Made by a program: the position numbers and the translations under genes | Part shown: positions 36,531 to 45,037 of the stretch, in pieces | Layout of the letters: every line of letters begins with the position of its first letter | Position numbering within the stretch: the stretch's first letter is position 1 | DNA from: Lachnoanaerobaculum umeaense | GTDB taxonomy: Bacteria > Bacillota > Clostridia > Lachnospirales > Lachnospiraceae | Direction of reading: 5' to 3' | NCBI RefSeq assembly: GCF_003589745.1 | Contig: NZ_CP032364.1 | Coordinates: forward strand, 1,798,001-1,862,000 | Length of the DNA: 64,000 bases | The notes under the pieces: generated by a model | The model's input: the letters and a program-made list of their open reading frames with translations, nothing else | What the model was told of the DNA's origin: nothing | The model's database searches: none

Positions 36531-37658
36531 TTACATCCCCTTTGTTTTTCTTCCTTCTTCAATTGAACCTTTAATAAGTATTGGGCAGATATCTTTTATT
36601 TGTGCTTTTAGTTTTTCGTTAATTTCTTTACGAGCTTTGAAGGCGTTGTATATATCAACAATAGCCCTTTGAACTTCTAAAGCTGGTACAGGTATTCCTA
36701 TTTCGTAGAATCGATCCATATCTAAATTTGTTCTTATGCTTGCATCACTCATAAACCAGCCTAAGCGGTCAACTTCTTTACGTGAAAACCACATCATTAC
36801 ATATTCTGCGATGACGGTATCATATTTTATTTTTAAAACTTTATAAGCTGGTGAAATAATAATTGGCTCTTCATTATCAAATAAGGCAATTCGTATGCAT
36901 TCATCTCGTCCGGTTTGCATTCCTGAAAATGCAAACTGACCTTTAAAAACTAATTTATATTTTGATAGCTCTACACTATTTGTGTTTGCGACAGATGGCA
37001 TAAACTGTTTTGTAATATTAATACCTTGAACATTATAAACTGTTCCATTATCATTTCTGATATCCACTTCTTCAAGAATATCACCCACCAATTTCTTTGT
37101 CGATTTGTGTTTATATTCATCAATTACCACTTCAAAAGTAAGTTTCAAATCCTCCAAGCCACGCTCATAACTCTGTTGATTTGAGAGCATAGCATTATAT
37201 ACATTGACATACTTTTGCTGAACTTCAATGGAAGGGAGTTCTATCTCTATATTACAAAAAACATTCCAGTCAAGATTTGATCGAATGCTTCCATCACTAC
37301 AAAAAGCACCATATCTATCTTTCTCTTTAGTAAGAAATTTCATAAAAAAATAAAGCGGAATAACAGTACTTAAAGCTGTTACCTCAAAAGTAGTATATGC
37401 CGGAGATACAAGAATAGGAACATCCTCTGTATACATACTTATCCTTATACACTCATCTCTACCAGTTTGCATACCACTATATACAAAACGATTCTTTCTA
37501 ACTATTTTATATTTTGTCTCATCTAAACCTTCTGTATTAGCAGCTGTTGGCATGAATTCCTTATTTATATTGATACCATAAAATTCACGAATGCCATTAT
37601 CATTTAGCTCATCTATGACTGATATAAGGTCACCTATTTTATACTTAGTCAATCCCAT
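36531..37658 (-). CDS. hsdS: Type I restriction enzyme, specificity subunit
   Basis: Determines the DNA target of the Hsd complex. The 375-residue protein has two target-recognition domains, each followed by a helical spacer (SIEVQQKYVNVYNAM near residue 150; ALEVQRAIVDIYNAF near 330). The two recognition domains are unusually alike: both contain SGMQTGRDECIRI, preceded by GININKEFMPTAANT in the first half and GINITKQFMPSVANT in the second. I use ATG 37658, with GGGGG seven bases upstream, not the longer frame to 37679. It overlaps hsdM by 14 bases. Confidence 0.93.
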   Translation of the reverse strand: MGLTKYKIGDLISVIDELNDNGIREFYGININKEFMPTAANTEGLDETKYKIVRKNRFVYSGMQTGRDECIRISMYTEDVPILVSPAYTTFEVTALSTVIPLYFFMKFLTKEKDRYGAFCSDGSIRSNLDWNVFCNIEIELPSIEVQQKYVNVYNAMLSNQQSYERGLEDLKLTFEVVIDEYKHKSTKKLVGDILEEVDIRNDNGTVYNVQGINITKQFMPSVANTNSVELSKYKLVFKGQFAFSGMQTGRDECIRIALFDNEEPIIISPAYKVLKIKYDTVIAEYVMMWFSRKEVDRLGWFMSDASIRTNLDMDRFYEIGIPVPALEVQRAIVDIYNAFKARKEINEKLKAQIKDICPILIKGSIEEGRKTKGM

Positions 37659-39252
37659 ATCCAATCCCCCTAAATGCATCTTCTAACATCTTTTGAGATT
37701 CTTTTTCCCGTTTTATAATTTCTTTCATTTCAGCTTGGATACGAGCCATTTCTTTTTCATAGTCAATCCCTAAATCATGGTCAATAAACTCGATATATTT
37801 ACTTGGTGTAAGTGCCCATCCTTTTTCTTCAATTTCACTATTGCCAACACTGCGGTAAAGTTCAGGCACTTCATATTTTTGTCCGTCTGTACCTTCACAT
37901 TGCCAAGTGTGATATATATCAGCAGCACGCTGTATTTGCTCACTAGTTAAGCGAACCTTCTTTTTATTCTCCCCTTTAACAGCATTTTCTCTCCATTGGC
38001 GTAAATCCATGAAGAGAATTTCCCCCTCACGATTTCGGAGATTTCTGCCATGATATTTACCACCTTTTTTATTCTGATTCAAAATCCACAATGTTACACT
38101 GATGTCTGTAGTAATAAATAACTCTCTGGGAAGAACCACAATAGCCTCTACCTTATCCTTCTGTATCAATCTTTTACGGATTTCCAATGTATCGCTATCA
38201 TTCAATGCACCATTCGCAAGTAAGAAGCCCGCGACACCATCTGCCGGCTTTAAGTGGGAAAGGATATGCAAAATCCAAGCATAGTTTGCATTACTTTCAG
38301 GAGGTGTAACATAGTCTGCCCAACGAGCATCATTTTTTAGGTTTTCATCATACCATCCCTTCAGATTGAAAGGTGGATTTGCCATGATGTAATTAAAATG
38401 CAATCCCTTATGTAAATCATGCGTAAAGGAAGAATCGCTTTCTCCACCAAGATTATGACTGATACCACGTAGTGCCAGATTCATTTTAGCAAGTCGATAT
38501 GTCGCAGGCTCTTTTTCCTGTCCATAGATATTAATACTATTAAGGTTTCCTTGCTTTGATTTTACCAGTTCAGCACTCTGTATAAACATACCTCCGGAAC
38601 CGCAGGCAGGATCATACAGAGTACCTTCAAACGGCTCGATCATAGCAGCGATAAGTTGAACCACATCATTGGGAGTGTAGAACTCACCTTCTTCCTTCGT
38701 TGCATTTACCGCAAACTCCTTAAGGAAATATTCGTATACATATCCAATCAAATCCTTTTCAGCTCCAAAAGCCTTATGGCTGATTTTATTTACCTCATCT
38801 ACAATCTTTTTAATATCATTAGCTGCTAAGTTTCTCGAAGTAAATGTACCCTTAACAAAGCAGCCTTTAAGCTGAGGATCTTCCTCTTCAAGTCTTGCCA
38901 GCGCAGTATCCAGCGCAACATTAAGCTTTGGTGCAGGTGTATTAATGATTGTTGACCATCTCGCTTCCATAGGAAGGTTATATGTTCCATCTGCAAAAGT
39001 AGCATCCTCAAAAAATGCCGCCCTGATATTTTCATCATCAGGGTCAAGTCCTTGCTCAATCAGAGTCTTACGAAGAGCTTCTATTCCATCTTCATATTTT
39101 TCTCCGATAAATCTCAAGAATACAAGAGTGAGCATCATATCTCTTTTTTCAAAAAATGAACCGGAATTACGTGCAGCACGCAAATAATCTCTACAATTGA
39201 ACAAAATACTATCTATATTAAATGCCTTTTCATCAGTTTTTTTCTTGGCCAT
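37645..39252 (-). CDS. hsdM: Type I restriction enzyme, methyltransferase subunit
   Basis: N6-adenine methyltransferase subunit of the Hsd complex. The 535-residue protein has an N-terminal helical HsdM domain (FNIDSILFNCRDYLRAA), the AdoMet site DPACGSGGMFIQSAEL and the catalytic NPPF in NPPFNLKGWY. A C-terminal helical region lies near 490-535. First gene of the five-gene operon hsdM-hsdS-hsdR-kwaB-like-kwaA-like, with a likely promoter just upstream. Confidence 0.96.
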   Translation of the reverse strand: MAKKKTDEKAFNIDSILFNCRDYLRAARNSGSFFEKRDMMLTLVFLRFIGEKYEDGIEALRKTLIEQGLDPDDENIRAAFFEDATFADGTYNLPMEARWSTIINTPAPKLNVALDTALARLEEEDPQLKGCFVKGTFTSRNLAANDIKKIVDEVNKISHKAFGAEKDLIGYVYEYFLKEFAVNATKEEGEFYTPNDVVQLIAAMIEPFEGTLYDPACGSGGMFIQSAELVKSKQGNLNSINIYGQEKEPATYRLAKMNLALRGISHNLGGESDSSFTHDLHKGLHFNYIMANPPFNLKGWYDENLKNDARWADYVTPPESNANYAWILHILSHLKPADGVAGFLLANGALNDSDTLEIRKRLIQKDKVEAIVVLPRELFITTDISVTLWILNQNKKGGKYHGRNLRNREGEILFMDLRQWRENAVKGENKKKVRLTSEQIQRAADIYHTWQCEGTDGQKYEVPELYRSVGNSEIEEKGWALTPSKYIEFIDHDLGIDYEKEMARIQAEMKEIIKREKESQKMLEDAFRGIGYGID

Positions 39253-39290
39253 TGTTTTACTTATCCTTTCAATATCAGTGACATAAAATA

Positions 39291-39299
39291 ATTATAGCA
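39291..39299 (-). promoter_or_regulatory. Extended -10 promoter of the hsd operon
   Basis: On the minus strand TGCTATAAT forms an extended -10 box about 39 bases before the hsdM ATG. No good -35 is present at 17 bases, as is common for extended -10 promoters. An AAAGGA ribosome site follows. Confidence 0.55.
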
Positions 39300-39368
39300 T
39301 AATTTATAATTTGTTCTATCTTCATCTTTTGAAACTTTTTTATGTATTTGATATTCACTTCAACAAAG

Positions 39369-39407
39369 AAAAAACGGCATAACATACAATATTATGTATA
39401 TTATGCC
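39369..39407 (-). terminator. Terminator after the DUF6688-like gene
   Basis: On the minus strand GGCATAA and TTATGCC, with further pairing inside (ATACA/TGTAT), form a long stem followed by GTTTTTTC. It separates the DUF6688-like gene from the hsd promoter. Confidence 0.8.
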
Positions 39408-39466
39408 AAATTACTAATATTTAAAATCACACAAATCGGAGCTTTATCAAGTTAAATCTCCATATA

Positions 39467-40735
39467 TTATTTTTTACCCATATACTGAGTCGCTATTCTA
39501 TTCTCTGGATGTACATCACACATATATATCACCATTAAGAATATCCATTCTAAAGGCTTCATCATAATATATATAATATCTGCAATCCATTTACTCTTTA
39601 TAAGTCTTGCAACAGGGAAGCCGTAGCGATCATATACTCCCCTCACAAGTTTGTGGAAGTGAGGTGTTTTCTCCTCTAATATCTGTTCAAAGGCATTTGC
39701 TACACATAGCTGCCTGTTTACAATTACCTCATGGCCGTGGCGTACCCCTTTTCGTATAGGTTTTACAATCTTTTTATGTCCGCCTGCCGCTACCGTACAA
39801 AGATAATGCTCATCATAATAAATATTTTGAGGTGCTTCCTTTAGTGACAATCTCCAGTCAGCAGTTTCAGTCCATGCCTTTATAACAGAATCCGGTGCCT
39901 GACCGAAAAGCAATAATATAGCTATAATAATTCCTAATAAAGGTAGCATAAGAACTAGAGCATATATGGGCCAAAGTCTTGAATTTGACAGTATTTTATC
40001 TAAAAAATTTAAAATCACATTATTTTGTATCTTTCCTCTTTCCATCTCAAGTTCATTCCACTCACGGACCTTACAAAGAATTGTCCTTACTATAATGCAA
40101 GCAATGCAAAAAGGATAAATCAATAGGTATAAATCAGAATATCTCCCTACCATTCCACCACTACCAAATACCTGTACAGTGAAAATAACTATTACAACTA
40201 ACCAAATATACATAGCCGATATTGAAAACACTGCAAGTAAAGGCGGTATTTTTTTTAGTGAACAAATCCTCAGATAATAATACCCGATAAGACCTATAAA
40301 GCATAGTACACAAATTGTGAGTCCTGCTCCTGTAAAGATAGGTGTATGTGTTTCTGAATTTGTCAGCACTTCACTCCAGTCAGATCCTGTTGCATCTTTT
40401 ACTACTGCAATATAAAGTCCTTCTAAAATAAATCCATACCATATTACAATCTGATCAAAGCCCACTCCTGTTTTTGACATTATTCTATCTGTTTCAAGGA
40501 TAAGCATCACCAGTTGATATACCGCCAACACTATAGGATATATAAATAAGGCGGCTACAAATCCTCCCCATAAAGGAATGGCTACAATCCCGGCAGCTAT
40601 ATCCCTAACTTGTCCATATTCTACAATCGAAGATATTGCAGAAATTACAGTCCATCCTATAACTAAAAATAATCCTATTACATAGCTTATAATAATACTG
40701 TTCAGTATGGAAATTCTAAATATATTTTTTTTCAT
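39467..40735 (-). CDS. DUF6688-like polytopic membrane protein
   Basis: A 422-residue protein with about seven hydrophobic helices in the first 290 residues, then a conserved soluble domain. The soluble part (residues about 300-390) has TETADWRLSLKEAP, YYDEHYLCTVAAGGHKKIVKP, RKGVRHGHEVIVNRQLCVANAFEQ and EEKTPHFHKLVRGVYDRYG, which I recognise as the family called DUF6688. Function unknown; the run of conserved His, Cys and Arg residues suggests a metal-binding or catalytic site facing the cytosol. It lies between the defence operon and mnmA, with its own terminator. Confidence 0.65.
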   Translation of the reverse strand: MKKNIFRISILNSIIISYVIGLFLVIGWTVISAISSIVEYGQVRDIAAGIVAIPLWGGFVAALFIYPIVLAVYQLVMLILETDRIMSKTGVGFDQIVIWYGFILEGLYIAVVKDATGSDWSEVLTNSETHTPIFTGAGLTICVLCFIGLIGYYYLRICSLKKIPPLLAVFSISAMYIWLVVIVIFTVQVFGSGGMVGRYSDLYLLIYPFCIACIIVRTILCKVREWNELEMERGKIQNNVILNFLDKILSNSRLWPIYALVLMLPLLGIIIAILLLFGQAPDSVIKAWTETADWRLSLKEAPQNIYYDEHYLCTVAAGGHKKIVKPIRKGVRHGHEVIVNRQLCVANAFEQILEEKTPHFHKLVRGVYDRYGFPVARLIKSKWIADIIYIMMKPLEWIFLMVIYMCDVHPENRIATQYMGKK

Positions 40736-40767
40736 ATTCTATGCCTCTTTATACAGTACAAATCAGT

Positions 40768-41859
40768 TTAATCACATTTTTTTATAATTGTTCCCCCACC
40801 AAGTACAAGTCCGCTTTCATCATAAAGTACAACAGCCTGTCCCGGCGTAATTGCTCTTACCTTTTCATCAAAGTCTATTCTTATCCTGTCTTCTCCAAGT
40901 ACCTTGACTGTGCAGTGTTCACCCTTATGTGAATATCTTATCTTTCCGATAGCTCTCATATCATCAAAAAAGCTTTCCACTGCCATTGCATTCAGATTAT
41001 TTGCCTCCAGACTGTATCCGAAAACATCATCATTTTCACCTATCACAACTTCATTTGTCTCAGGTCTTATCTCAGTGACAAAGATAGGATGTCCCAGTGC
41101 TATACCAAGTCCCTTTCTCTGGCCGATAGTATAATGCAGTATTCCCTTATGCCTACCCAGTATCTCTCCGTCAGCTGTCACAAAGTTTCCCTCAGGCATC
41201 TTTTTGCCTATTTCATTTTCCACAAATAAAGCATAGTCATTATCTGAAACAAAGCATATCTCCTGACTGTCCGGCTTATTTGCCACTCTGAGGTTGAATT
41301 TTTTTGCAATCTCTCTAATCTCATCCTTTTCATAATCTCCTATAGGCATCAAGGTTCTTGAAAGCTGATCCTGTGTAAGATTATAAAGTGCATATGTCTG
41401 ATCCTTAGCACTTGTCTTTGATGTCCTGAGAGCATATCTTCCATTTTCAAGCTTCTCTATTCTGGCATAATGACCTGTGGCAATATAGTCCGCTCCAAGC
41501 ATCATACTTCTCTCCAAAAGGGATTCCCATTTTACATATCTGTTGCAGGCAATACATGGATTAGGTGTCCTTGCCTGTACATATTCATTCACAAAATAAT
41601 CTATTACCTTATCTTTAAACTCATCTCTGAAATTCATTACATAATAGGGTATACCGATATCTCTCGCCACTCTTCTGGCATCATCTACAGCAGACAGACC
41701 GCAGCATCCTCCACTGCCTGACATATCCTCTTCATCTTCACTTTGCCATATCTGCATAGTCACACCTGTGACATCATATCCGGCCTCTTTTAAAAGATAG
41801 GCAGCCACTGAGGAGTCCACTCCTCCCGACATACCTACCACTACTTTTTTCTTTTCCAT
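40768..41859 (-). CDS. mnmA: tRNA-specific 2-thiouridylase
   Basis: Makes 2-thiouridine at position 34 of Glu, Gln and Lys tRNAs with sulfur from a cysteine desulfurase. The 363-residue protein has the PP-loop GMSGGVDSSV near residue 9, the catalytic cysteines in TPNPCIACNR and SQEICFV, ATGHYAR and the C-terminal beta-barrel. The divergent cysteine desulfurase 159 bases away is the natural sulfur donor. Confidence 0.96.
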   Translation of the reverse strand: MEKKKVVVGMSGGVDSSVAAYLLKEAGYDVTGVTMQIWQSEDEEDMSGSGGCCGLSAVDDARRVARDIGIPYYVMNFRDEFKDKVIDYFVNEYVQARTPNPCIACNRYVKWESLLERSMMLGADYIATGHYARIEKLENGRYALRTSKTSAKDQTYALYNLTQDQLSRTLMPIGDYEKDEIREIAKKFNLRVANKPDSQEICFVSDNDYALFVENEIGKKMPEGNFVTADGEILGRHKGILHYTIGQRKGLGIALGHPIFVTEIRPETNEVVIGENDDVFGYSLEANNLNAMAVESFFDDMRAIGKIRYSHKGEHCTVKVLGEDRIRIDFDEKVRAITPGQAVVLYDESGLVLGGGTIIKKCD

Positions 41860-42018
41860 ATATTCTCCGATAAATATCTATTTACTTTTAAAATCCACAT
41901 CATTTTATCATATTTTTTTACTTATGTCCTTAACACAAATCTTATCATTACTATTTTATTTTATAATGATTTTATTTATAATATGTCAATGTAAAGTTTT
42001 ATAAAGAACAGGAGTACT

Positions 42019-43152
42019 ATGATATATATGGACAACGCCTCTACCACTGTGGTGGATAAGGAGGCTTTTGATATAGCAAAAAAATATTTATTTGAAAACT
42101 ATGCCAATCCTTCATCAAGCTATTCTATGGCAAATGATGTAAAGGCTGATATGGAAGATGCCAGAGAGATGATAGCAAATCTACTCGGTGCTAGATATAA
42201 TGAGATATATTTTACCTCAGGCGGCAGTGAATCCAATAACTGGGCAATATTAAAATCCTGTGAACTTATGGAAAATAAAGGAAAGCATATCATCAGTTCA
42301 AAGATTGAGCATCACTCTGTACTGCATACACTCTCTTACCTTGAAAAAAAAGGTTATGAAGTCACTTATCTAAGTACTGATGAAAAAGGGATTATTGATA
42401 TAAATGAGCTTAAGTCAGCTATAAGAGAAGATACAGTCCTTATAAGCATAATGTTTGCAAACAATGAAATAGGTACTATACAACCTACTAAAGAAATCGG
42501 AAAGATTGCCGGTGAACACAATATTTTATTCCACACTGATGCGGTACAGGCTGTAGGCCACCTTCCTATTGATGTGAATGATCTAGGTATTGATTTACTC
42601 AGTGCAAGCGGACATAAATTCCACTCACCAAAGGGTATCGGCTTCTTATATATAAGAAGCGGTATTAAGCTTACATCTTTAATACATGGCGGCAGTCAGG
42701 AGAGAAATCGCAGAGCCGGTACAGAAAACACTTTCGGTATAATCGCTATGGCAAATGCTTTAAAAAGCTGCTATGAGTCCTTAGAAAAAGACAGCTTATA
42801 TATAAAATCACTTAGAGATAAGTTATTTTCTTTGATACTTGAAAATATAGAAGGCTCTCATGTAAACGGTGATGTGGAGAATAGACTTTTTAATAATATA
42901 AATATATACTTTGAAAATATAAGCGGTGAGCTACTCTTGATTTTATTAAACCAAAATGATGTATGTGCATCCCTTGGTTCTGCCTGCACCACAGGAAGTA
43001 TAGATCCTTCGCATGTAATTATGGCTATATCAAATGATAAAAAAAGGGCCTCATCCTCCTTGCGACTTACATTAAGCAAGTACAATACGGAAGATGAGGT
43101 AAATAAAACCTTTGAAATATTAAAAACAAGTATAGAAAAGCTTAGGATCTAG
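42019..43152 (+). CDS. nifS: Cysteine desulfurase
   Basis: A PLP enzyme that removes sulfur from cysteine for tRNA thiolation or Fe-S assembly. The 377-residue protein has the start MIYMDNASTTVVDKEA, His in KIEHHSVLHT, the PLP lysine in SASGHKFHSPKG and the catalytic Cys in SLGSACTTGS. The IscS/NifS branch is clear; it stands alone without an iscU, so its partner is probably MnmA. AGGAG precedes the ATG. Confidence 0.94.
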   Translation: MIYMDNASTTVVDKEAFDIAKKYLFENYANPSSSYSMANDVKADMEDAREMIANLLGARYNEIYFTSGGSESNNWAILKSCELMENKGKHIISSKIEHHSVLHTLSYLEKKGYEVTYLSTDEKGIIDINELKSAIREDTVLISIMFANNEIGTIQPTKEIGKIAGEHNILFHTDAVQAVGHLPIDVNDLGIDLLSASGHKFHSPKGIGFLYIRSGIKLTSLIHGGSQERNRRAGTENTFGIIAMANALKSCYESLEKDSLYIKSLRDKLFSLILENIEGSHVNGDVENRLFNNINIYFENISGELLLILLNQNDVCASLGSACTTGSIDPSHVIMAISNDKKRASSSLRLTLSKYNTEDEVNKTFEILKTSIEKLRI

Positions 43153-43164
43153 ATTTTAAATGTG

Positions 43165-43198
43165 TAATCCTGTGATTTGAACTCAACTCACAGGATTA
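43165..43198. terminator. Hairpin between convergent nifS and the methionine operon
   Basis: Eleven perfect base pairs, TAATCCTGTGA with TCACAGGATTA, and a 12-base loop, 12 bases after the nifS stop. No clear T-tract follows on either strand, but its place between convergent genes suggests a two-way terminator. Confidence 0.55.
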
Positions 43199-43258
43199 TA
43201 TGATAAAGTATTATAATATTTATGCTGACTCACTCTATTTAATTAATTTCTATAAATA

Positions 43259-45031
43259 TTATCTGTTTTCACAAACCTCTTTTACAGTCTTTATAAGTCT
43301 TTCCATCAAACTTACTCTGTTTAAAACAGTTATGAGATAATATCCATCCACCAGATCATAGATCTCATTTGCTATCTCTTTTGACATAGAAAGTGCGATC
43401 TCTTCGGCTTCTTCTCTTTCTTTGCCGATATACTTTTCTACGATATCATCTGTAATATATATGCCGTTCACTTCGCTTTGCATATATCTGGCATTTCTTT
43501 CACTTACTATAGGAATAATTCCGCCCATTATCTTAATATCCAGATTTTCTCTGGCTTCTTTTAGATTATCAATAGCTCTCTGTGTCAAAACCGGCTGAGT
43601 AAAGAGTACCTTTACACCGTTTTCCTGCTTTCTTTTTGCCTTTCTAAGCTCCGCACTGAAGTTCTTGGCATTTACATTTAAAGCACCACAGATATTCATA
43701 GGGCTTTCAAAAACTTCATCATTCAAAGATTTGATAAAGTTTGCAAACTTCACTGAATTGAACTCAAATACTGATCTTATCTCATCTCTTTGAGCATTCG
43801 GTATCGGATCTCCGGTTATTACAAGCACATTGTCAACTCCCATTGCACTTGCACCAAGCAATAGTCCCTTAGCTGCATTTACATTTCTGTCTCTACAGGT
43901 CATATGAGGCAGTACATCCAAGTCAAGTTCATTTCTTACTTTGCAAGCAAGCAAACAGCTGTCCATTCTTGCTCTTGCTATAGGATTGTCTGCTATAGTT
44001 ACAATATCAGCTCCTGCTGTTTTTAATTTACCTGCATTTTCCATAAACTTGGAAACATTGGTATCTATCGGTGAGTCAAGCTCTACAGCTATAGGCTTTT
44101 CTCCTGATAAAAGCTTTTGTTCAAACCTGTTTAATCTTACATTCTGGAAGACATTCTTTTCTTTCTTTACAGACTTTCTCGGTTTTATAAGCATTCCGCT
44201 CATACTCTTTTTTAGCAGCTCAATATGCTTTGGAGTAGTTCCACAACATCCTCCGACTACATTTACACCCATATCAAGAATATCTTCTATCTGAGCCGCA
44301 AAATAATTTGCCAATGAACCATAGTGTATTTTATTATCTCTTACTATAGGATATCCGGCATTTGGCATAGCAATAAGGTATAATCCGTCAGTATCCACAT
44401 CTTTTAAAAGCTTTGCCATATGATTTGCACCTGAAACACAGTTTAATCCTACCGCATCAAAAAATCCTGACTCACAGATCTCTTTAAACATTGACTTATA
44501 GTAATACCCTTCACTTGAATACCCGTCAGGCATTACCGCAAAAGATGCTATTATAAAAGACTCCGGTGATCTTTCTTTGATATATTCGCCTATTGCTTTT
44601 AATCCTATAGTGCTGTTTCTTGTTTCAAATAGAAAATTATTTATTCCTTTTTCAATGAATATATCTGCCAGGATCTTATATTCTTCAAATGCCTCACTAT
44701 TGCTGTCAACACTTAATACACCCATATCTGCAAATACATACGCTCTGTCCTTTGCAACCTCAAGTGCTATATCTATACCTGCATTGATCACTTCTTTTTG
44801 TAGTTCTCTATCACCAAAGAATGCATCTATACCGGTGGAAAATGTATTTGTAATTATTGCTTTTGCACCTGCTTTAATATATTCATTATGAATCCCTCTT
44901 ATAAGCTCCGGATTTTTGATATTTGCAAGTTCACAGCCAATACCGTCATCTGTAAGCTCATCATAATATGTTCCCATCGCTCCGTCAAAGAGCAATATAT
45001 TGTTCTTTAAATAGTCTCTTATATTTTCCAT
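43259..45031 (-). CDS. Bifunctional homocysteine S-methyltransferase / methylenetetrahydrofolate reductase
   Basis: A 590-residue fusion like Bacillus YitJ. Residues 1-285 form a zinc homocysteine methyltransferase domain (LLFDGAMGTYYDE; ligand cysteines in GLNCVSG and GGCCGTTP). Residues about 300-590 form a MetF-like flavin barrel (VELDSPIDTN, MTCRDRN, VLVITGDP, FTQPVL, GGIIPI). It would make methyl-tetrahydrofolate for MetH and possibly transfer methyl groups itself. It follows metH by six bases, last in the three-gene operon. Confidence 0.9.
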   Translation of the reverse strand: MENIRDYLKNNILLFDGAMGTYYDELTDDGIGCELANIKNPELIRGIHNEYIKAGAKAIITNTFSTGIDAFFGDRELQKEVINAGIDIALEVAKDRAYVFADMGVLSVDSNSEAFEEYKILADIFIEKGINNFLFETRNSTIGLKAIGEYIKERSPESFIIASFAVMPDGYSSEGYYYKSMFKEICESGFFDAVGLNCVSGANHMAKLLKDVDTDGLYLIAMPNAGYPIVRDNKIHYGSLANYFAAQIEDILDMGVNVVGGCCGTTPKHIELLKKSMSGMLIKPRKSVKKEKNVFQNVRLNRFEQKLLSGEKPIAVELDSPIDTNVSKFMENAGKLKTAGADIVTIADNPIARARMDSCLLACKVRNELDLDVLPHMTCRDRNVNAAKGLLLGASAMGVDNVLVITGDPIPNAQRDEIRSVFEFNSVKFANFIKSLNDEVFESPMNICGALNVNAKNFSAELRKAKRKQENGVKVLFTQPVLTQRAIDNLKEARENLDIKIMGGIIPIVSERNARYMQSEVNGIYITDDIVEKYIGKEREEAEEIALSMSKEIANEIYDLVDGYYLITVLNRVSLMERLIKTVKEVCENR

Positions 45032-45037
45032 GATTTA

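Noticed and set aside
39253..39466. Search for a second att-like copy of the tRNA-Ser 3' end beyond hsdM
   Set aside because: No matching stretch was seen; the interval is explained by a promoter and a terminator.
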